Positions 1 to 8,550 of a stretch of DNA of 64,000 nt are shown here, in pieces. The stretch covers positions 43,166 to 107,165 of the forward strand of contig JAIBAU010000008.1 of the NCBI GenBank assembly GCA_019695035.1. The letters run 5' to 3'. The notes under the pieces were generated by a model that was not told the DNA's origin, ran no database searches, and saw nothing but the letters and a program-made list of their open reading frames with translations. How positions within the stretch are numbered: position 1 is the stretch's first letter; every line of letters starts with the position of its first letter. Both the position numbers and the translations under genes were made by a program. The stretch is from Caulobacteraceae bacterium (GTDB lineage Bacteria; Pseudomonadota; Alphaproteobacteria; Caulobacterales; Caulobacteraceae).

Positions 1-320
1 TAGTAGTCGGCATAGGCCCGCAGCACCTTCCGCAGGTGAGGGATGCTCCAGATGATGTGGTGATCCAGGCATTCGCGCCGGATCGAACCAATCAGCCGCT
101 CGACCCAACCGTTCTGCCACGGCGACCTCGGCGGCCAGGTGGGCTTGTCGCGGATGCCCATCGCCCGCATCCGGCGCCGGAACTTCAGGCCATAGGCGCC
201 GTCGTTGTCGCGGACCAGGAATGCCGGCGCCTCATCCCATGGGAATGCTTCGGTGATTGCCCGGGCCAGCCACTCAGCGGTCGGCTGGTCGGTGGCCTCG
301 ACGTGCAGGATCCTCCGGCG
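1..320 (-). pseudogene. Truncated DDE integrase/transposase, C-terminal part of catalytic core (runs off the left edge)
   Basis: Translating the minus strand from about 320 down to 1 gives an uninterrupted integrase-core segment with no start codon. Recognisable pieces are FLVRDNDGAYG, PPRSPWQNGWVERLIGSIRREC and the following LDHHI. The second D of the DDE triad lies in the RDNDG motif, and the final E in the WVERL block. Known for rve-type integrases: this block arrangement is the end of the catalytic fold. The reading frame loses similarity exactly where the inverted repeat at 331-398 begins, so the upstream part of the gene (first D and N-terminal HTH) is missing on that side. The other end continues beyond the window, so completeness there is unknown. 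Inferred: a dead insertion-sequence remnant. Confidence 0.8.
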
Positions 321-330
321 ACCAGAAAAT

Positions 331-398
331 GGGGACACACACTCTCCAGTCGCGGCGCTGGCCTTCCTGGCCTCAACGCCAGGAGAGTGTGTGTCCCC
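331..398. repeat. 17-bp perfect inverted repeat abutting the integrase fragment
   Basis: The arm GGGGACACACACTCTCC at 331-347 is the exact reverse complement of 382-398, with a 34-bp spacer that is itself partly self-complementary. It starts about 10 bp from the point where the integrase similarity stops. The layout resembles a REP-type palindrome or the terminal repeats of a small mobile element. No transposase for it is visible here. The stretch 399-493 beyond it shows nothing I can identify. Confidence 0.7.
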
Positions 399-493
399 AG
401 TTTCCGCACCCGCCGCCCCCGCTTGACCCACCGCCCCGGATCAACGGACTCTTCCGGGACGGTCTTTGACATCGACGGCGTGAGGGGATCCCG

Positions 494-750
494 GCCGCGC
501 AAGATTTTACCCGGCGAGGCGGGCGGCGCTGTTTTCGGTAACAGCGGAATAACAGCGGAATAACAGGGGAATTGGGCGGGCTGCCCGGGCGGGGGCCGCG
601 CAATATTTTGCCCCGGCGGCCTCGCCGGACCTGTTTTCGATAACAGGGAATAACAGGGAAATATCAGGGAAATCGTCCGGGCGGCCCAGGCCCGCGCCGC
701 GCAAGATCCTGCCCCGTCCCGGCGGCCTGGGCCGCGGCGGGTCCGCCCCC
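494..750. repeat. 101-bp tandem repeat (two and a half units) with nested 11-bp repeats
   Basis: Three units begin with GCCGCGCAA at 494, 595 and 696, exactly 101 bp apart. The third unit fades after about 50 bp. In units one and two a block about 40 bp in is a short tandem of ATAACAGCGGA or ATAACAGGGA type, three copies each (about 538-571 and 639-671). All ORFs across it are repeat-driven and look non-coding. It lies between the integrase remnant and the efp promoter region. The rest of the gap, 751-854, is GC-rich leader sequence with a possible -10-like TATAGG near 797. Confidence 0.7.
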
Positions 751-854
751 GGGCCCGGGCGGCGCCCGCCTCCCTTGCCAGCGAAGGGCGCGGGCTATAG
801 GTATCGCGCCCGCATTTCCGCGCCCGTTTTCCAAGACATTCCCAAAGACATCCA

Positions 855-1424
855 ATGCCCAAGATCAACGCCAACGCCATCAAGCCTGGCATGGTTCTCC
901 AGTACGAGGGCGGCCTCTGGTCCGTCGTCAAGACCGAGCACGTGAAGCCGGGCAAGGGCGGCGCCTTCGCCCAGGTCGAGATGAAGAACCTGATCACCGG
1001 CACCAAGCTGAACCAGCGGTTCCGCTCGGAAGACGGCGTCGAGCGCATCACGCTGGAGCAGAAGGACTTCTCCTTCCTGTACGAGCAGGGCGACGCGCTG
1101 GTGTTCATGGACCAGGAGACCTACGAGCAGATCGAACTGCAAAAGGAATGGGTCGGCGACGACCGCATCCCCTACCTGCAGGACGGCATGGTCGTGGTGA
1201 TCGAGTTCCACGAGGAGCGCCCGATCGGCATGAGCCTGCCCGACCAGGTCGTGCTGGAAGTCGCCGAGACCGAGCCCACCGTGAAGGGGCAGACCGCCTC
1301 CTCCTCCTACAAGCCGGCCAAGGCGTCGAACGGCATCCGCGTGATGATCCCGCCGTACATGAGCGCCGGCGAGCGCATCGTGGTCGACACCGCCACCGGC
1401 GAATACGTCCGTCGCGCCGACTAA
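855..1424 (+). CDS. efp: Translation elongation factor P
   Basis: EF-P binds the ribosome between the P and E sites and relieves stalling at polyproline stretches. The 189-aa product has the normal family length and the three-domain layout: KOW-like N-domain at about 3-60, then two OB domains. Lys34 sits in the loop [10 protein letters not shown], the position that is beta-lysylated in organisms with EpmA/EpmB. The C-terminal signature region ([13 protein letters not shown] to about residue 165) is intact. The ATG at 855 is the only sensible start and matches the usual MPKINAN-type N-terminus. The next gene starts 2 bp after the stop, which suggests co-transcription. Upstream is the 101-bp repeat array, so the promoter must lie within 751-854. 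Confidence 0.97.
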   Translation: MPKINANAIKPGMVLQYEGGLWSVVKTEHVKPGKGGAFAQVEMKNLITGTKLNQRFRSEDGVERITLEQKDFSFLYEQGDALVFMDQETYEQIELQKEWVGDDRIPYLQDGMVVVIEFHEERPIGMSLPDQVVLEVAETEPTVKGQTASSSYKPAKASNGIRVMIPPYMSAGERIVVDTATGEYVRRAD

Positions 1425-1425
1425 G

Positions 1426-2217
1426 GTGAGCACCCCCTCCCCTCTGCTCCAGGCCATGATCGGCGCCGTGCGCAAGGCGTCGCGCGGCCTTGCCCGCGAT
1501 TTCGGCGAGGTGCAGGCGCTTCAGGTCGCCAAGAAGGGGCCGGCCGACTTCGTCACGGCGGCCGATCTGAAGGTCGAACAGACGCTCTTCGAGGAGTTGC
1601 AGAAGCTTCGCCCGGGCTATGGCTTCCATGGCGAGGAACGCGGCCTGGTCGAGGGTTCCGACAAGACCCATACCTGGATCGCCGACCCCATCGACGGCAC
1701 CACCAACTTCATTCACGGCATGCCGCACTTCGCGGTCAGCCTCGCGTTGCAGCGCGAGGGCCAGATCGTCGCCGGGGTCACCTTCAATCCGATCCTCAAC
1801 GAGCTGTTCTGGGCCGAGAAGGGCCGCGGCGCGTTCCTGAACGACACCCGCATCCGCTGCGCCCTGCGCAAGCAGCTCGACGAGAGCCTGGTCGCCACCG
1901 GCATCCCGTGGGCGGGGCGCCCGGGGCACGCCCAGTTCCTCAAGGAGCTGCACACCGTCGGCCAGCGAGTCGCCGGCGTTCGCCGCCTCGGCGCCGCCAC
2001 CCTGGACATGGCCTGGACCGCGGCCGGGCGCTTCGACGCCTATTGGGAGCGCAACCTGAAGCCCTGGGACGTGGCCGCCGGCCTGATCCTGATGAGCGAG
2101 GCCGGCGGAATGACCTCGGCCATCGACGAGGGCCAGAGCGCGCTCTCCGGCTCGTCCATCTGCGCCGCCAATCTCGACCTGCACCCGGTGCTGCTGGAAA
2201 AGCTGCGCGGGGCCTGA
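1426..2217 (+). CDS. Inositol monophosphatase family protein (SuhB-like)
   Basis: This is a 263-aa member of the Mg-dependent IMPase/FBPase superfamily. Metal-binding motifs are visible: Glu70 in the GEE motif, DPIDGTTNF at about residues 87-95, and WDVAAG at about 213-218. Known members hydrolyse myo-inositol-1-phosphate or related sugar phosphates, and SuhB also affects rRNA transcription. Substrate cannot be read from sequence. The GTG at 1426 is used here because it directly follows the efp stop at 1424. An in-frame ATG at 1456 (MIGAVRKASR) is an alternative and would remove ten residues. Likely translated with efp. Confidence 0.9.
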   Translation: MSTPSPLLQAMIGAVRKASRGLARDFGEVQALQVAKKGPADFVTAADLKVEQTLFEELQKLRPGYGFHGEERGLVEGSDKTHTWIADPIDGTTNFIHGMPHFAVSLALQREGQIVAGVTFNPILNELFWAEKGRGAFLNDTRIRCALRKQLDESLVATGIPWAGRPGHAQFLKELHTVGQRVAGVRRLGAATLDMAWTAAGRFDAYWERNLKPWDVAAGLILMSEAGGMTSAIDEGQSALSGSSICAANLDLHPVLLEKLRGA

Positions 2218-2253
2218 TGACGGCGGCGGAGCGGCGCGGCTAAGCTCGCCGCC

Positions 2254-3321
2254 ATGCTTCGCGCCCTGATCCCGCTGCTGATCGGCCTGGCCTTCGCCGG
2301 AGACGCCATGACCGCGCCCGCCGCCTTTCCCCCTGCCTTCACCGTCATCGCCCACCGCGGCGCGTCCGGGGAACGGCCGGAGCACACGCGCTCGGCCTAT
2401 CTGCTGGCCATCGAGCAGGGCGCGGACTTCATCGAACCGGACCTGGTCATGTCCAGGGACGGCGCCCTGGTGGTGCGCCACGAGAACGAGATCGGCGAGA
2501 CCACCGACGTGGCCGACCATCCCGAGTTCGCCGGGCGCAAGGCGACCAAGGTGATCGACGGCCAGACCCTCACGGGCTGGTTCACCGAGGACTTCACACT
2601 GGCGGAGCTGAAGACCCTGCGGGCGAAGGAACGGCTTCCCCAACTGCGGCCAGGCAATACGAAATACGACGGCAGGGACGAAATCCTGACCTTCGACGAG
2701 GTGGCGACCATCGCGCGGGAGGCCACGGCGAGGACCGGCCGGACCATCGGCGTCTACCCCGAGCTGAAGCACCCGAGCTACTTCGAGTCCCTTGGCTTCG
2801 ACCCCGAGTCCCGTCTCGTGGAGGCGCTGACCAGGCTCGGCTGGACCGGTCGGACCGCGCCGGTCTTCGTGCAGTGTTTCGAGGTCGGCCCCCTCGAGAG
2901 GCTTCATCACCGGATCGAGACGCCCCTGATCCAGCTGATGGGCGAGGAGGGCGGGCCGGCCGACCACCCGGACTGGAGCTACGCCGTCATGGCGCGGGCC
3001 GAAGGCCTGCGCGCCATCGCCGCCTACGCCGATGGCGTCGGCGTCGAAAAGACCATGGTCCTGCCCCGGGACGCCGAGGGACGGTCTCTCGCCCCCACGC
3101 CGCTGGTCGCGGACGCCCACGCCGCCGGCCTGAAGGTGCACATCTGGACGCTGCGGGCCGAGAATTTCTTCCTGCCCCTGGAGCGCCGGAGCGGCCTGTC
3201 GCTCCGTCCGGACTTCATGCGCCTGCACGGCGACCTGGCCGGCGAAATCCGCGCCTTTCGCCAAGCCGGCGTCGACGGCGTATTCAGCGACTTTCCCGGC
3301 ATCGCGGCCTCGACTCGCTGA
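2254..3321 (+). CDS. Periplasmic glycerophosphodiester phosphodiesterase (GlpQ-type)
   Basis: The 355-aa product hydrolyses glycerophosphodiesters to glycerol-3-phosphate and an alcohol. A hydrophobic N-terminus (about 1-20) looks like a signal peptide. The GDPD core follows: AHRGASG at about 33-39 with catalytic His34, the PEHT motif, FIEPDLVMSRDG with metal ligands near Glu61 and Asp63, and VVRHE with the second His near 76. A later PELKHP motif supplies the conserved Glu/Lys pair. The PEHT form and the length near 350 favour the GlpQ (periplasmic) rather than the UgpQ (cytoplasmic) branch. The ATG at 2254 lacks an obvious Shine-Dalgarno; ATG at 2308 is possible but would remove the signal peptide. 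Confidence 0.93.
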   Translation: MLRALIPLLIGLAFAGDAMTAPAAFPPAFTVIAHRGASGERPEHTRSAYLLAIEQGADFIEPDLVMSRDGALVVRHENEIGETTDVADHPEFAGRKATKVIDGQTLTGWFTEDFTLAELKTLRAKERLPQLRPGNTKYDGRDEILTFDEVATIAREATARTGRTIGVYPELKHPSYFESLGFDPESRLVEALTRLGWTGRTAPVFVQCFEVGPLERLHHRIETPLIQLMGEEGGPADHPDWSYAVMARAEGLRAIAAYADGVGVEKTMVLPRDAEGRSLAPTPLVADAHAAGLKVHIWTLRAENFFLPLERRSGLSLRPDFMRLHGDLAGEIRAFRQAGVDGVFSDFPGIAASTR

Positions 3322-3362
3322 GCACGCTTGACCGGAGCCCGGTCTGGGGCGCTGATGGCCCC

Positions 3363-3944
3363 ATGAGAACAGCGTTCCTGGCCCTGGCCGCCCTCACCCT
3401 CGTCGCCGCCGCTCCGGCCGCGGCCGTCACCCCGCCCGACAACGCCCGTATCGGCCGCGTGCTCAACGAAGCCGGCCTCGTGGGGGTCTGGGGGACCCAC
3501 TGCGATGACGTCAATTCCGATGACTGGGAAACCATCGCCGCCGACGCCCGCGGGGTCTACCAGTCGGTCGAGGGGGGCGACGACTACGTCTCGACCTACG
3601 ACATCATTTCGGCCCGACGGCTGAACAGCCGCGACGTCCAGATGGACATGGTGTTGATCCCCGACGAGGATTCCGACGCCGAGGGCGACGATCCGGAAGC
3701 CGACGCCTACAACCAGATCACCGTGGTTTATCGGATCGAAGGCGACAAGCAGATGACCTGGTCGTCGGTCACCAGCAGGGGCGAAAAGCTGATCACCCGC
3801 GGCGTCTTCGCGGGCGGCGACCAGCGCAGCGAATGGTACTACCGCTGTCCGAACGGACGGCCCACGCCGTCGGCCGCGCCGGCCGGCGACGACGTCGAAG
3901 CGGCCGACCCGGCGCGCGACCTGCACAAGGCCCCCAAACCGTGA
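3363..3944 (+). CDS. Secreted hypothetical protein, first of a tandem paralogous pair
   Basis: The 193-aa product begins with a clear signal peptide (MRTAFLALAALTLVAAAPAAA) followed by a mature acidic domain. I do not recognise the family. It resembles the next gene along its length: both have an (A/K)IRRV-type helix near the mature N-terminus, a single Cys soon after, a DARRL or SARRL turn, a YRxEG(D/G)xxMTW strand, and a terminal W/YYxRCP motif. The two Cys residues (in THC and YYRCP) are placed to form a disulfide across the domain. It overlaps the following gene by 4 bp (GTGA), so the two are probably co-translated. A longer in-frame ORF upstream is spurious because it overlaps the GDPD gene. 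Confidence 0.75.
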   Translation: MRTAFLALAALTLVAAAPAAAVTPPDNARIGRVLNEAGLVGVWGTHCDDVNSDDWETIAADARGVYQSVEGGDDYVSTYDIISARRLNSRDVQMDMVLIPDEDSDAEGDDPEADAYNQITVVYRIEGDKQMTWSSVTSRGEKLITRGVFAGGDQRSEWYYRCPNGRPTPSAAPAGDDVEAADPARDLHKAPKP

Positions 3945-4426
3945 GATCGGGGCTGCTGCTGGCCGCCTGTGTCGCCGCCCTGGTCGCGACGCCGGCCGAC
4001 GCCGCGCCCAACAGGGCCAAGATCCGCCGGGTCATCGAACAGGCCGGGCTGATGGGCTGGTCGGCCCAGGACTGCTCGCGCCCGGCCGGTTCGGGCAACG
4101 CCTGGGAACAGTTCAGCGTCGACGAGGACGGCTACGTCCTCGACATCGACTACGAGGGAACCGATGGCGAGCCGTTCTACGTCGTGGACGCGCGGCGCCT
4201 TTCCAACGGCGACCTGCGAATGAAGCTCGAGGTGAATCTCGGCGAGCCGGACCTGACGGTCACCTATCGTCTCGAGGGCGGCCGGCACATGACCTGGACC
4301 TCGCGGACCGCCGAAGGGACCCTGCTCATCGATGAATCCCGCTGGGTGAACAGCGAGGAAGCCGGCGCCAGCGTCTGGTACACCCGCTGCCCGGGACCGC
4401 CGCCGGAGCCTGCGCCGGTCGATTAG
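3941..4426 (+). CDS. Secreted hypothetical protein, second of a tandem paralogous pair
   Basis: This 161-aa product starts at GTG 3941, inside the stop of the preceding gene (GTGA). That start gives a good signal peptide (VRSGLLLAACVAALVATPADA). The mature part repeats the architecture of the upstream paralogue: KIRRVIEQAGL, one Cys in QDC, DARRLSNGDLRMKLE, YRLEGGRHMTW and WYTRCPG. The paralogy is seen directly. Function is unknown, and no catalytic motif is apparent. The tandem arrangement with a 4-bp overlap suggests a duplicated pair expressed together and exported to the periplasm, possibly interacting. Confidence 0.75.
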   Translation: MRSGLLLAACVAALVATPADAAPNRAKIRRVIEQAGLMGWSAQDCSRPAGSGNAWEQFSVDEDGYVLDIDYEGTDGEPFYVVDARRLSNGDLRMKLEVNLGEPDLTVTYRLEGGRHMTWTSRTAEGTLLIDESRWVNSEEAGASVWYTRCPGPPPEPAPVD

Positions 4427-4451
4427 GGCGATTGCGCCCGAGCGGCTGCGG

Positions 4452-6308
4452 TTACTGCGCGCCGTCGAACTGCAGCTCGGCGAGGCGGGCGTAGAGGCCG
4501 CCCCTGCGCACAAGCTCGGCGTGGCTGCCCTCTTCCACCACTCGGCCCTCGTCCAGCACCACGATCCGGTCGGCGCGCAGCACGGTGGCCAGCCGGTGGG
4601 CGATCACCAGGGTCGTCCGACCGGACATGGCCCGTTCCAGGGCCTCCTGGACCAGCCGCTCGTTTTCTGCGTCAAGCGCCGAGGTCGCTTCGTCGAGCAG
4701 CAGGATCGGCGCATTGCGGATCAGCGCCCGGGCGATGGCCAGTCTCTGCCGCTGGCCGCCCGAGAGCGACTTGGCCTTTTCGCCCAGCGGGGTGTCGAAG
4801 CCCTGCGGCAGGGCCTCGATGAAGCTCAACGCCTGGGCCTCCGCCGCGGCTTCGCGCACCTCGTCGGGTCCCGCGGCCTCGCGCCCGAACAGGATGTTCT
4901 CCCCGGGCGAGCCCGAAAACAGGGCGGCGTCCTGCGCCACCTTGGCCATGCGCTCGCGGATCTGGCGGGGGTCGGCCCGCCGCAGGTCCACGCCGTCGAC
5001 CGAAACCGTCCCGCTTTCAGGGTCGTAGAATCGCAGCAGCAGGCGAAACACAGTGGTCTTTCCCGCCCCGGAAGGGCCCACCAGGGCGACCGTCTCGCCC
5101 GGCCGTACCTTCAGCGTGAATCCGTTCAGCGCCGGCAGGTCCGGTCGGGCGGGGTAGTGGAACACGACGTCCTCGAAGGCCAGTTCGCCGATCGGCGGCT
5201 GCGGCAGGGGCTGCGGGTCGACGGGCGGCCGGATCGAGGGTTGGGCCTGCAGCAGTTCATCAATCCGCTGCATGGCTCCGGCGGCCTTCTGGACGTCGCC
5301 CCAGGTCTCGCCGAGCGATCCGACCGACGAGGCGGCCATCACCGACAGGAAGACGAACATCACCAGCGACCCCGAGCTCATGGTCGCCGCCGTCACCTGC
5401 TGGGCGCCGAGCCACAGCACCACCGTGACCCCGCCGAAGATCAGGGCGATCACCAGCGCCGTCATGACGGCCCGGGCCCGCACCCTCTGGATGGAGGCGC
5501 CGAAGGCGGCCTCCACCGCTTCCGAGAAGCGCCGCGAGGCGGACGCTTCGCGTCCGAAGGACTGCACGGTCTCAAGGGCGTCCAGGCTTTCGCCGGCGAA
5601 GCCCACCGCCTCGGCGAATCGGTCCTGGGTCTTCACCGTCAGCCGCCGAACCACCCGGCCGAACAGGAACATCGGCGCCAGCACCACGGGCAGCATCAGC
5701 AGCACAAGCCCGGTCAGGGTCGGGGACACCAGCACCATCAGCACCAGCGCCCCCGCCAGGCCCAGGGAATTGCGCAGGGCGACCGATATGGAGGTCGAGA
5801 CCATGCTCTCGACCAGCTGGATGTCGGTGGTCATGCGGCTCAGGACTTCGCCGGTCCGCATCCGCATGAAGAAGGCCGGATCAAGGGTGAGCACGTGCGC
5901 GTAGAGGGCCTCGCGCAGGTCGGCCACGACCCGCTCGCCCAGCTTGGTGACGTAGAAGTAGCGGAGCGCCGTGGCGATCGCGAGGGCCACCGCCACCGCG
6001 CCCAGGAGGAAGAAGGTCCGGTTGAGGGCCTCCGCCTGGCCGCTGGCGAACCCTTGGTCGACCACCAGCTTGGACGCTCCGGTCAGGCCCAGGGTCGCGC
6101 CGGTCGAGAACAGCAGGAACACGGCGGCCAGAAAACCGTCGCCCCGATGCTTCCAGAGGTAGGGCAACAACCGCTTCAGGGGCCGGACGTCGCGGCTCTT
6201 GGCGCGTCGGGCGGCGGCCTCGGACAGCTTCTCGGCCAGCACCGCTCCGGCGCCCGGGCGACCCTCGGCGACCGGATCCCGGGTCTGGGCGGGGTTAACT
6301 TCGCTCAT
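4452..6308 (-). CDS. ABC exporter, fused permease-ATPase (MsbA-related)
   Basis: The 618-aa half-transporter has a type I exporter membrane domain at about 40-340 (six predicted helices) and a C-terminal nucleotide-binding domain. The latter has Walker A GPSGAGKT near 406, signature LSGGQRQR near 513, Walker B ILLLDEATSALD, and the H-loop IAHRL. Members flip lipids, peptides or drugs as homodimers in the inner membrane. The long Ala/Arg-rich N-terminal extension is typical of the MsbA-related group in alphaproteobacteria. It is transcribed away from rpmE, and the gap 6309-6475 must hold both divergent promoters. Substrate cannot be assigned. Confidence 0.9.
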   Translation of the reverse strand: MSEVNPAQTRDPVAEGRPGAGAVLAEKLSEAAARRAKSRDVRPLKRLLPYLWKHRGDGFLAAVFLLFSTGATLGLTGASKLVVDQGFASGQAEALNRTFFLLGAVAVALAIATALRYFYVTKLGERVVADLREALYAHVLTLDPAFFMRMRTGEVLSRMTTDIQLVESMVSTSISVALRNSLGLAGALVLMVLVSPTLTGLVLLMLPVVLAPMFLFGRVVRRLTVKTQDRFAEAVGFAGESLDALETVQSFGREASASRRFSEAVEAAFGASIQRVRARAVMTALVIALIFGGVTVVLWLGAQQVTAATMSSGSLVMFVFLSVMAASSVGSLGETWGDVQKAAGAMQRIDELLQAQPSIRPPVDPQPLPQPPIGELAFEDVVFHYPARPDLPALNGFTLKVRPGETVALVGPSGAGKTTVFRLLLRFYDPESGTVSVDGVDLRRADPRQIRERMAKVAQDAALFSGSPGENILFGREAAGPDEVREAAAEAQALSFIEALPQGFDTPLGEKAKSLSGGQRQRLAIARALIRNAPILLLDEATSALDAENERLVQEALERAMSGRTTLVIAHRLATVLRADRIVVLDEGRVVEEGSHAELVRRGGLYARLAELQFDGAQ

Positions 6309-6475
6309 CTCGCACTTTCCCGCCGCCGCCGGCCTGATTCGGCCGACTCAGTCAGGCCGCCATCGGCCCTTGCCTTCCTATACCCCTTTTGTGTATAGAC
6401 CCGCGCTCGCCGCCGGACCCACGGCGGCATTTCCATTTTCCGCGACTGACGTTCGCCCCTGCAGGCCGAAGCCCG

Positions 6476-6700
6476 ATGAAACAGGACACCCACCCCGACT
6501 ACCACTTCATCACCGTGGTGATGACCGACGGGACGACCTACCGCACGCGCTCGACCTACGGCAAGGAAGGCGCGACGCTGAACCTCGACATCGATCCGAC
6601 CACCCACCCCGCGTGGACGGGCGGCAACCAGACCCTGCTGGACCGCGGCGGTCGCGTGTCGCGCTTCGCGGCCAAGTACGGCGGCTTCATGAAGAAGTAG
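6476..6700 (+). CDS. rpmE: 50S ribosomal protein L31
   Basis: The 74-aa product matches bacterial L31, a protein of the large-subunit central protuberance that contacts the small subunit. Recognisable blocks are [27 protein letters not shown] and GGRVSRF. No cysteine is present, so this is the zinc-independent form; the CxxC ribbon of E. coli RpmE is absent. The ATG at 6476 gives the usual MKxDxHPDY N-terminus. An ATG in the same frame further upstream gives a non-homologous extension and was rejected. A strong terminator follows at 6726-6757, so the gene is probably monocistronic. Confidence 0.96.
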   Translation: MKQDTHPDYHFITVVMTDGTTYRTRSTYGKEGATLNLDIDPTTHPAWTGGNQTLLDRGGRVSRFAAKYGGFMKK

Positions 6701-6725
6701 GGCCGCGCGCGAGCGCGACCTGTGG

Positions 6726-6757
6726 CGCCGGCGCCCCTTTGGGTCGCCGGCGTTTTT
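6726..6757 (+). terminator. Rho-independent terminator of rpmE
   Basis: An 8-bp stem CGCCGGCG (6726-6733) pairs with the same self-complementary sequence at 6745-6752. It is followed immediately by five T residues at 6753-6757. It lies 25 bp after the rpmE stop. Confidence 0.85.
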
Positions 6758-6856
6758 GCGTTTGGGCGACAGGGCCACGCCTCCCCTTCCGTTTTCGCCC
6801 GAAAACGTGCTTTGGTGATCAACGTTGAACCTGTGGGGCGAATGAGCGGAACGGCC

Positions 6857-8458
6857 ATGCGTAGAACTCTAGTCGCACTTGGCGCCTTCGCGGTGATCGC
6901 CGGCCAGGCCACCGCCCAGTCCACGCCGGCCCAGCCCCAGCCCTACAGCGGCAGCGCCCAGGCTCCGGTCTCCGTGTCCCCGCCACCCCCTGCCGTGGCG
7001 CCGGTCGACGCCGCGCTGAAGGCCGCGGTGCTGGCCACCGGGACTGGGCCCGAATCGACCTACCTGCGGGCCTTCTACGCCCAGCGGAACTACGAGCGGG
7101 CCTGGTCGCGAGAAGACGAGACCGTCCTTCTCAACGCAATCAACGACGCCGAGCGTCATGGGCTCAATCCGCGCGACTTCCTGCCGCCCGCCGGCGCCAC
7201 CGATGCGATCCAGCGCGACATCCGCCTCACCCGCGCCGCCATGGCCTACGGTTCGGCGCTCAGCTTCGGCCGCATCGACCCCACCACGCAGGAGGACATC
7301 TGGACCCTGCGCGGCCACACGGCGGATCTTCCCACCGGTCTGAACAGCGCCATTCGCACCCATGGGCTGCAGCCCTGGATCGACCAGCTGGCTCCCACGG
7401 ACCGCGGGTACCAGGGCCTGACCACGGCCTTCCTGCGCTATCGCGACATCGCCACCCGCGGCGGCTGGCCGGCCTGGAGGCCGGGCGTGAAGGTCGAACC
7501 GGGCGCCAACGATGCCCGCATTCCCGCCCTCGCCGCCCGCCTCGTCGCTGAGGGCGACCTGACGCCGGAAGCGGCCATCACGCCCGCCGGCGTCTCGCCC
7601 CAGACCTACAACCCGACCCTGGTTGCGGCGGTGAAGAAGTTCCAGACCCGCCATGGACTGGGACCCGACGGGGTGATCGGCGACGACACCCAGGTCGAAC
7701 TGCAGGCGACCGCCAAGGACCGCATGCGGCAGATCGCAACCAATATGGAGCGGCGGCGCTGGCTGGCCCGCGATCTGGCCCCCGAACGCATCGAGGTCAA
7801 TGTCGCGGCGGCGATCCTGGTCTACTGGCGCGATGGCAAGCCGTTCTACGGCACGCGCGTTGTGCCCGGCGCCACCAAGACCCAGACGCCCTCGCTGGAG
7901 GCGCCGTTCAACTCTGTGGTGGCCAATCCGCCGTGGAACGTTCCGGCCGGCATCGCCGCCAAGGAGATCATCCCCAAAGGCGCCGGCTACATGGCCGCGC
8001 GGGGCATGTACATGACCGGCGGCCGGGTGGTTCAGCGTCCGGGCCCGAACTCGGCGCTCGGCCTGGTCAAGTTCGAGGTCAACAATCCCTACGCCATTTA
8101 CCTCCACGACACGCCGTCGAAGCGCTTCTTCGCCAACACCAACCGGCACCTGAGCCACGGCTGCATCCGCGTGCAGGACGCCGTCGCCTTCGCGCGCATG
8201 GTGCTGGGCTTCAACCCCGAAGCCCTCGCGCAGTTCGACGCCGCCCAGGCGTCGGGCCAGACCACCCGCGTGATGGTCGGCCGCACCATTCCGGTGCGCC
8301 TGCTTTACTGGACCGCCTTCCTGGACGGCGACGGCCGCATCTCCTTCCGCAAGGACGTCTATGGCCGCGACGACAAGCTGGCCAAGGCGCTCGGCCTGGG
8401 TTCGATGGACCAGCTGATCGAGGCGCAGCGGCCAGTGGCCGGGGACGTCGGGCCGTAG
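6857..8458 (+). CDS. L,D-transpeptidase family protein (YkuD domain with peptidoglycan-binding domain)
   Basis: This periplasmic enzyme probably makes 3-3 cross-links in peptidoglycan or attaches proteins to it. The 533-aa product has a signal peptide (MRRTLVALGAFAVIAGQATAQ) and a Pro-rich linker. An alpha-helical scaffold region of the YcbB type comes next, then a PG_binding_1 domain around YNPTLVAAVKKFQTRHGLG and a YkuD catalytic domain. That domain ends in the active-site motif SHGCIRV with the Cys near residue 436. ATG 6857 was chosen because GCGGA lies 6 bp upstream. ATG 6842 is an alternative adding five residues. It precedes the helicase gene on the same strand by 92 bp. Confidence 0.93.
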   Translation: MRRTLVALGAFAVIAGQATAQSTPAQPQPYSGSAQAPVSVSPPPPAVAPVDAALKAAVLATGTGPESTYLRAFYAQRNYERAWSREDETVLLNAINDAERHGLNPRDFLPPAGATDAIQRDIRLTRAAMAYGSALSFGRIDPTTQEDIWTLRGHTADLPTGLNSAIRTHGLQPWIDQLAPTDRGYQGLTTAFLRYRDIATRGGWPAWRPGVKVEPGANDARIPALAARLVAEGDLTPEAAITPAGVSPQTYNPTLVAAVKKFQTRHGLGPDGVIGDDTQVELQATAKDRMRQIATNMERRRWLARDLAPERIEVNVAAAILVYWRDGKPFYGTRVVPGATKTQTPSLEAPFNSVVANPPWNVPAGIAAKEIIPKGAGYMAARGMYMTGGRVVQRPGPNSALGLVKFEVNNPYAIYLHDTPSKRFFANTNRHLSHGCIRVQDAVAFARMVLGFNPEALAQFDAAQASGQTTRVMVGRTIPVRLLYWTAFLDGDGRISFRKDVYGRDDKLAKALGLGSMDQLIEAQRPVAGDVGP

Positions 8459-8550
8459 GCCCTTCGCCTCATTTCGAACGCGCCGGCATGGTCTAGGCGC
8501 GCCCAACCTCTATAAGGCGCACGCGCCTCCCCGCGCGGCCAGGACCCCTC

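Noticed and set aside
494..750. CRISPR array
   Set aside because: The repeats are directly adjacent 101-bp units without unique spacers, and no cas genes are present.
1105..3264. A 719-codon open frame on the minus strand opposite the phosphatase and phosphodiesterase genes
   Set aside because: It is a shadow of GC-rich coding DNA. Its product is low-complexity Arg/Gly/Ala sequence with no motif, while the plus strand has two clear families.
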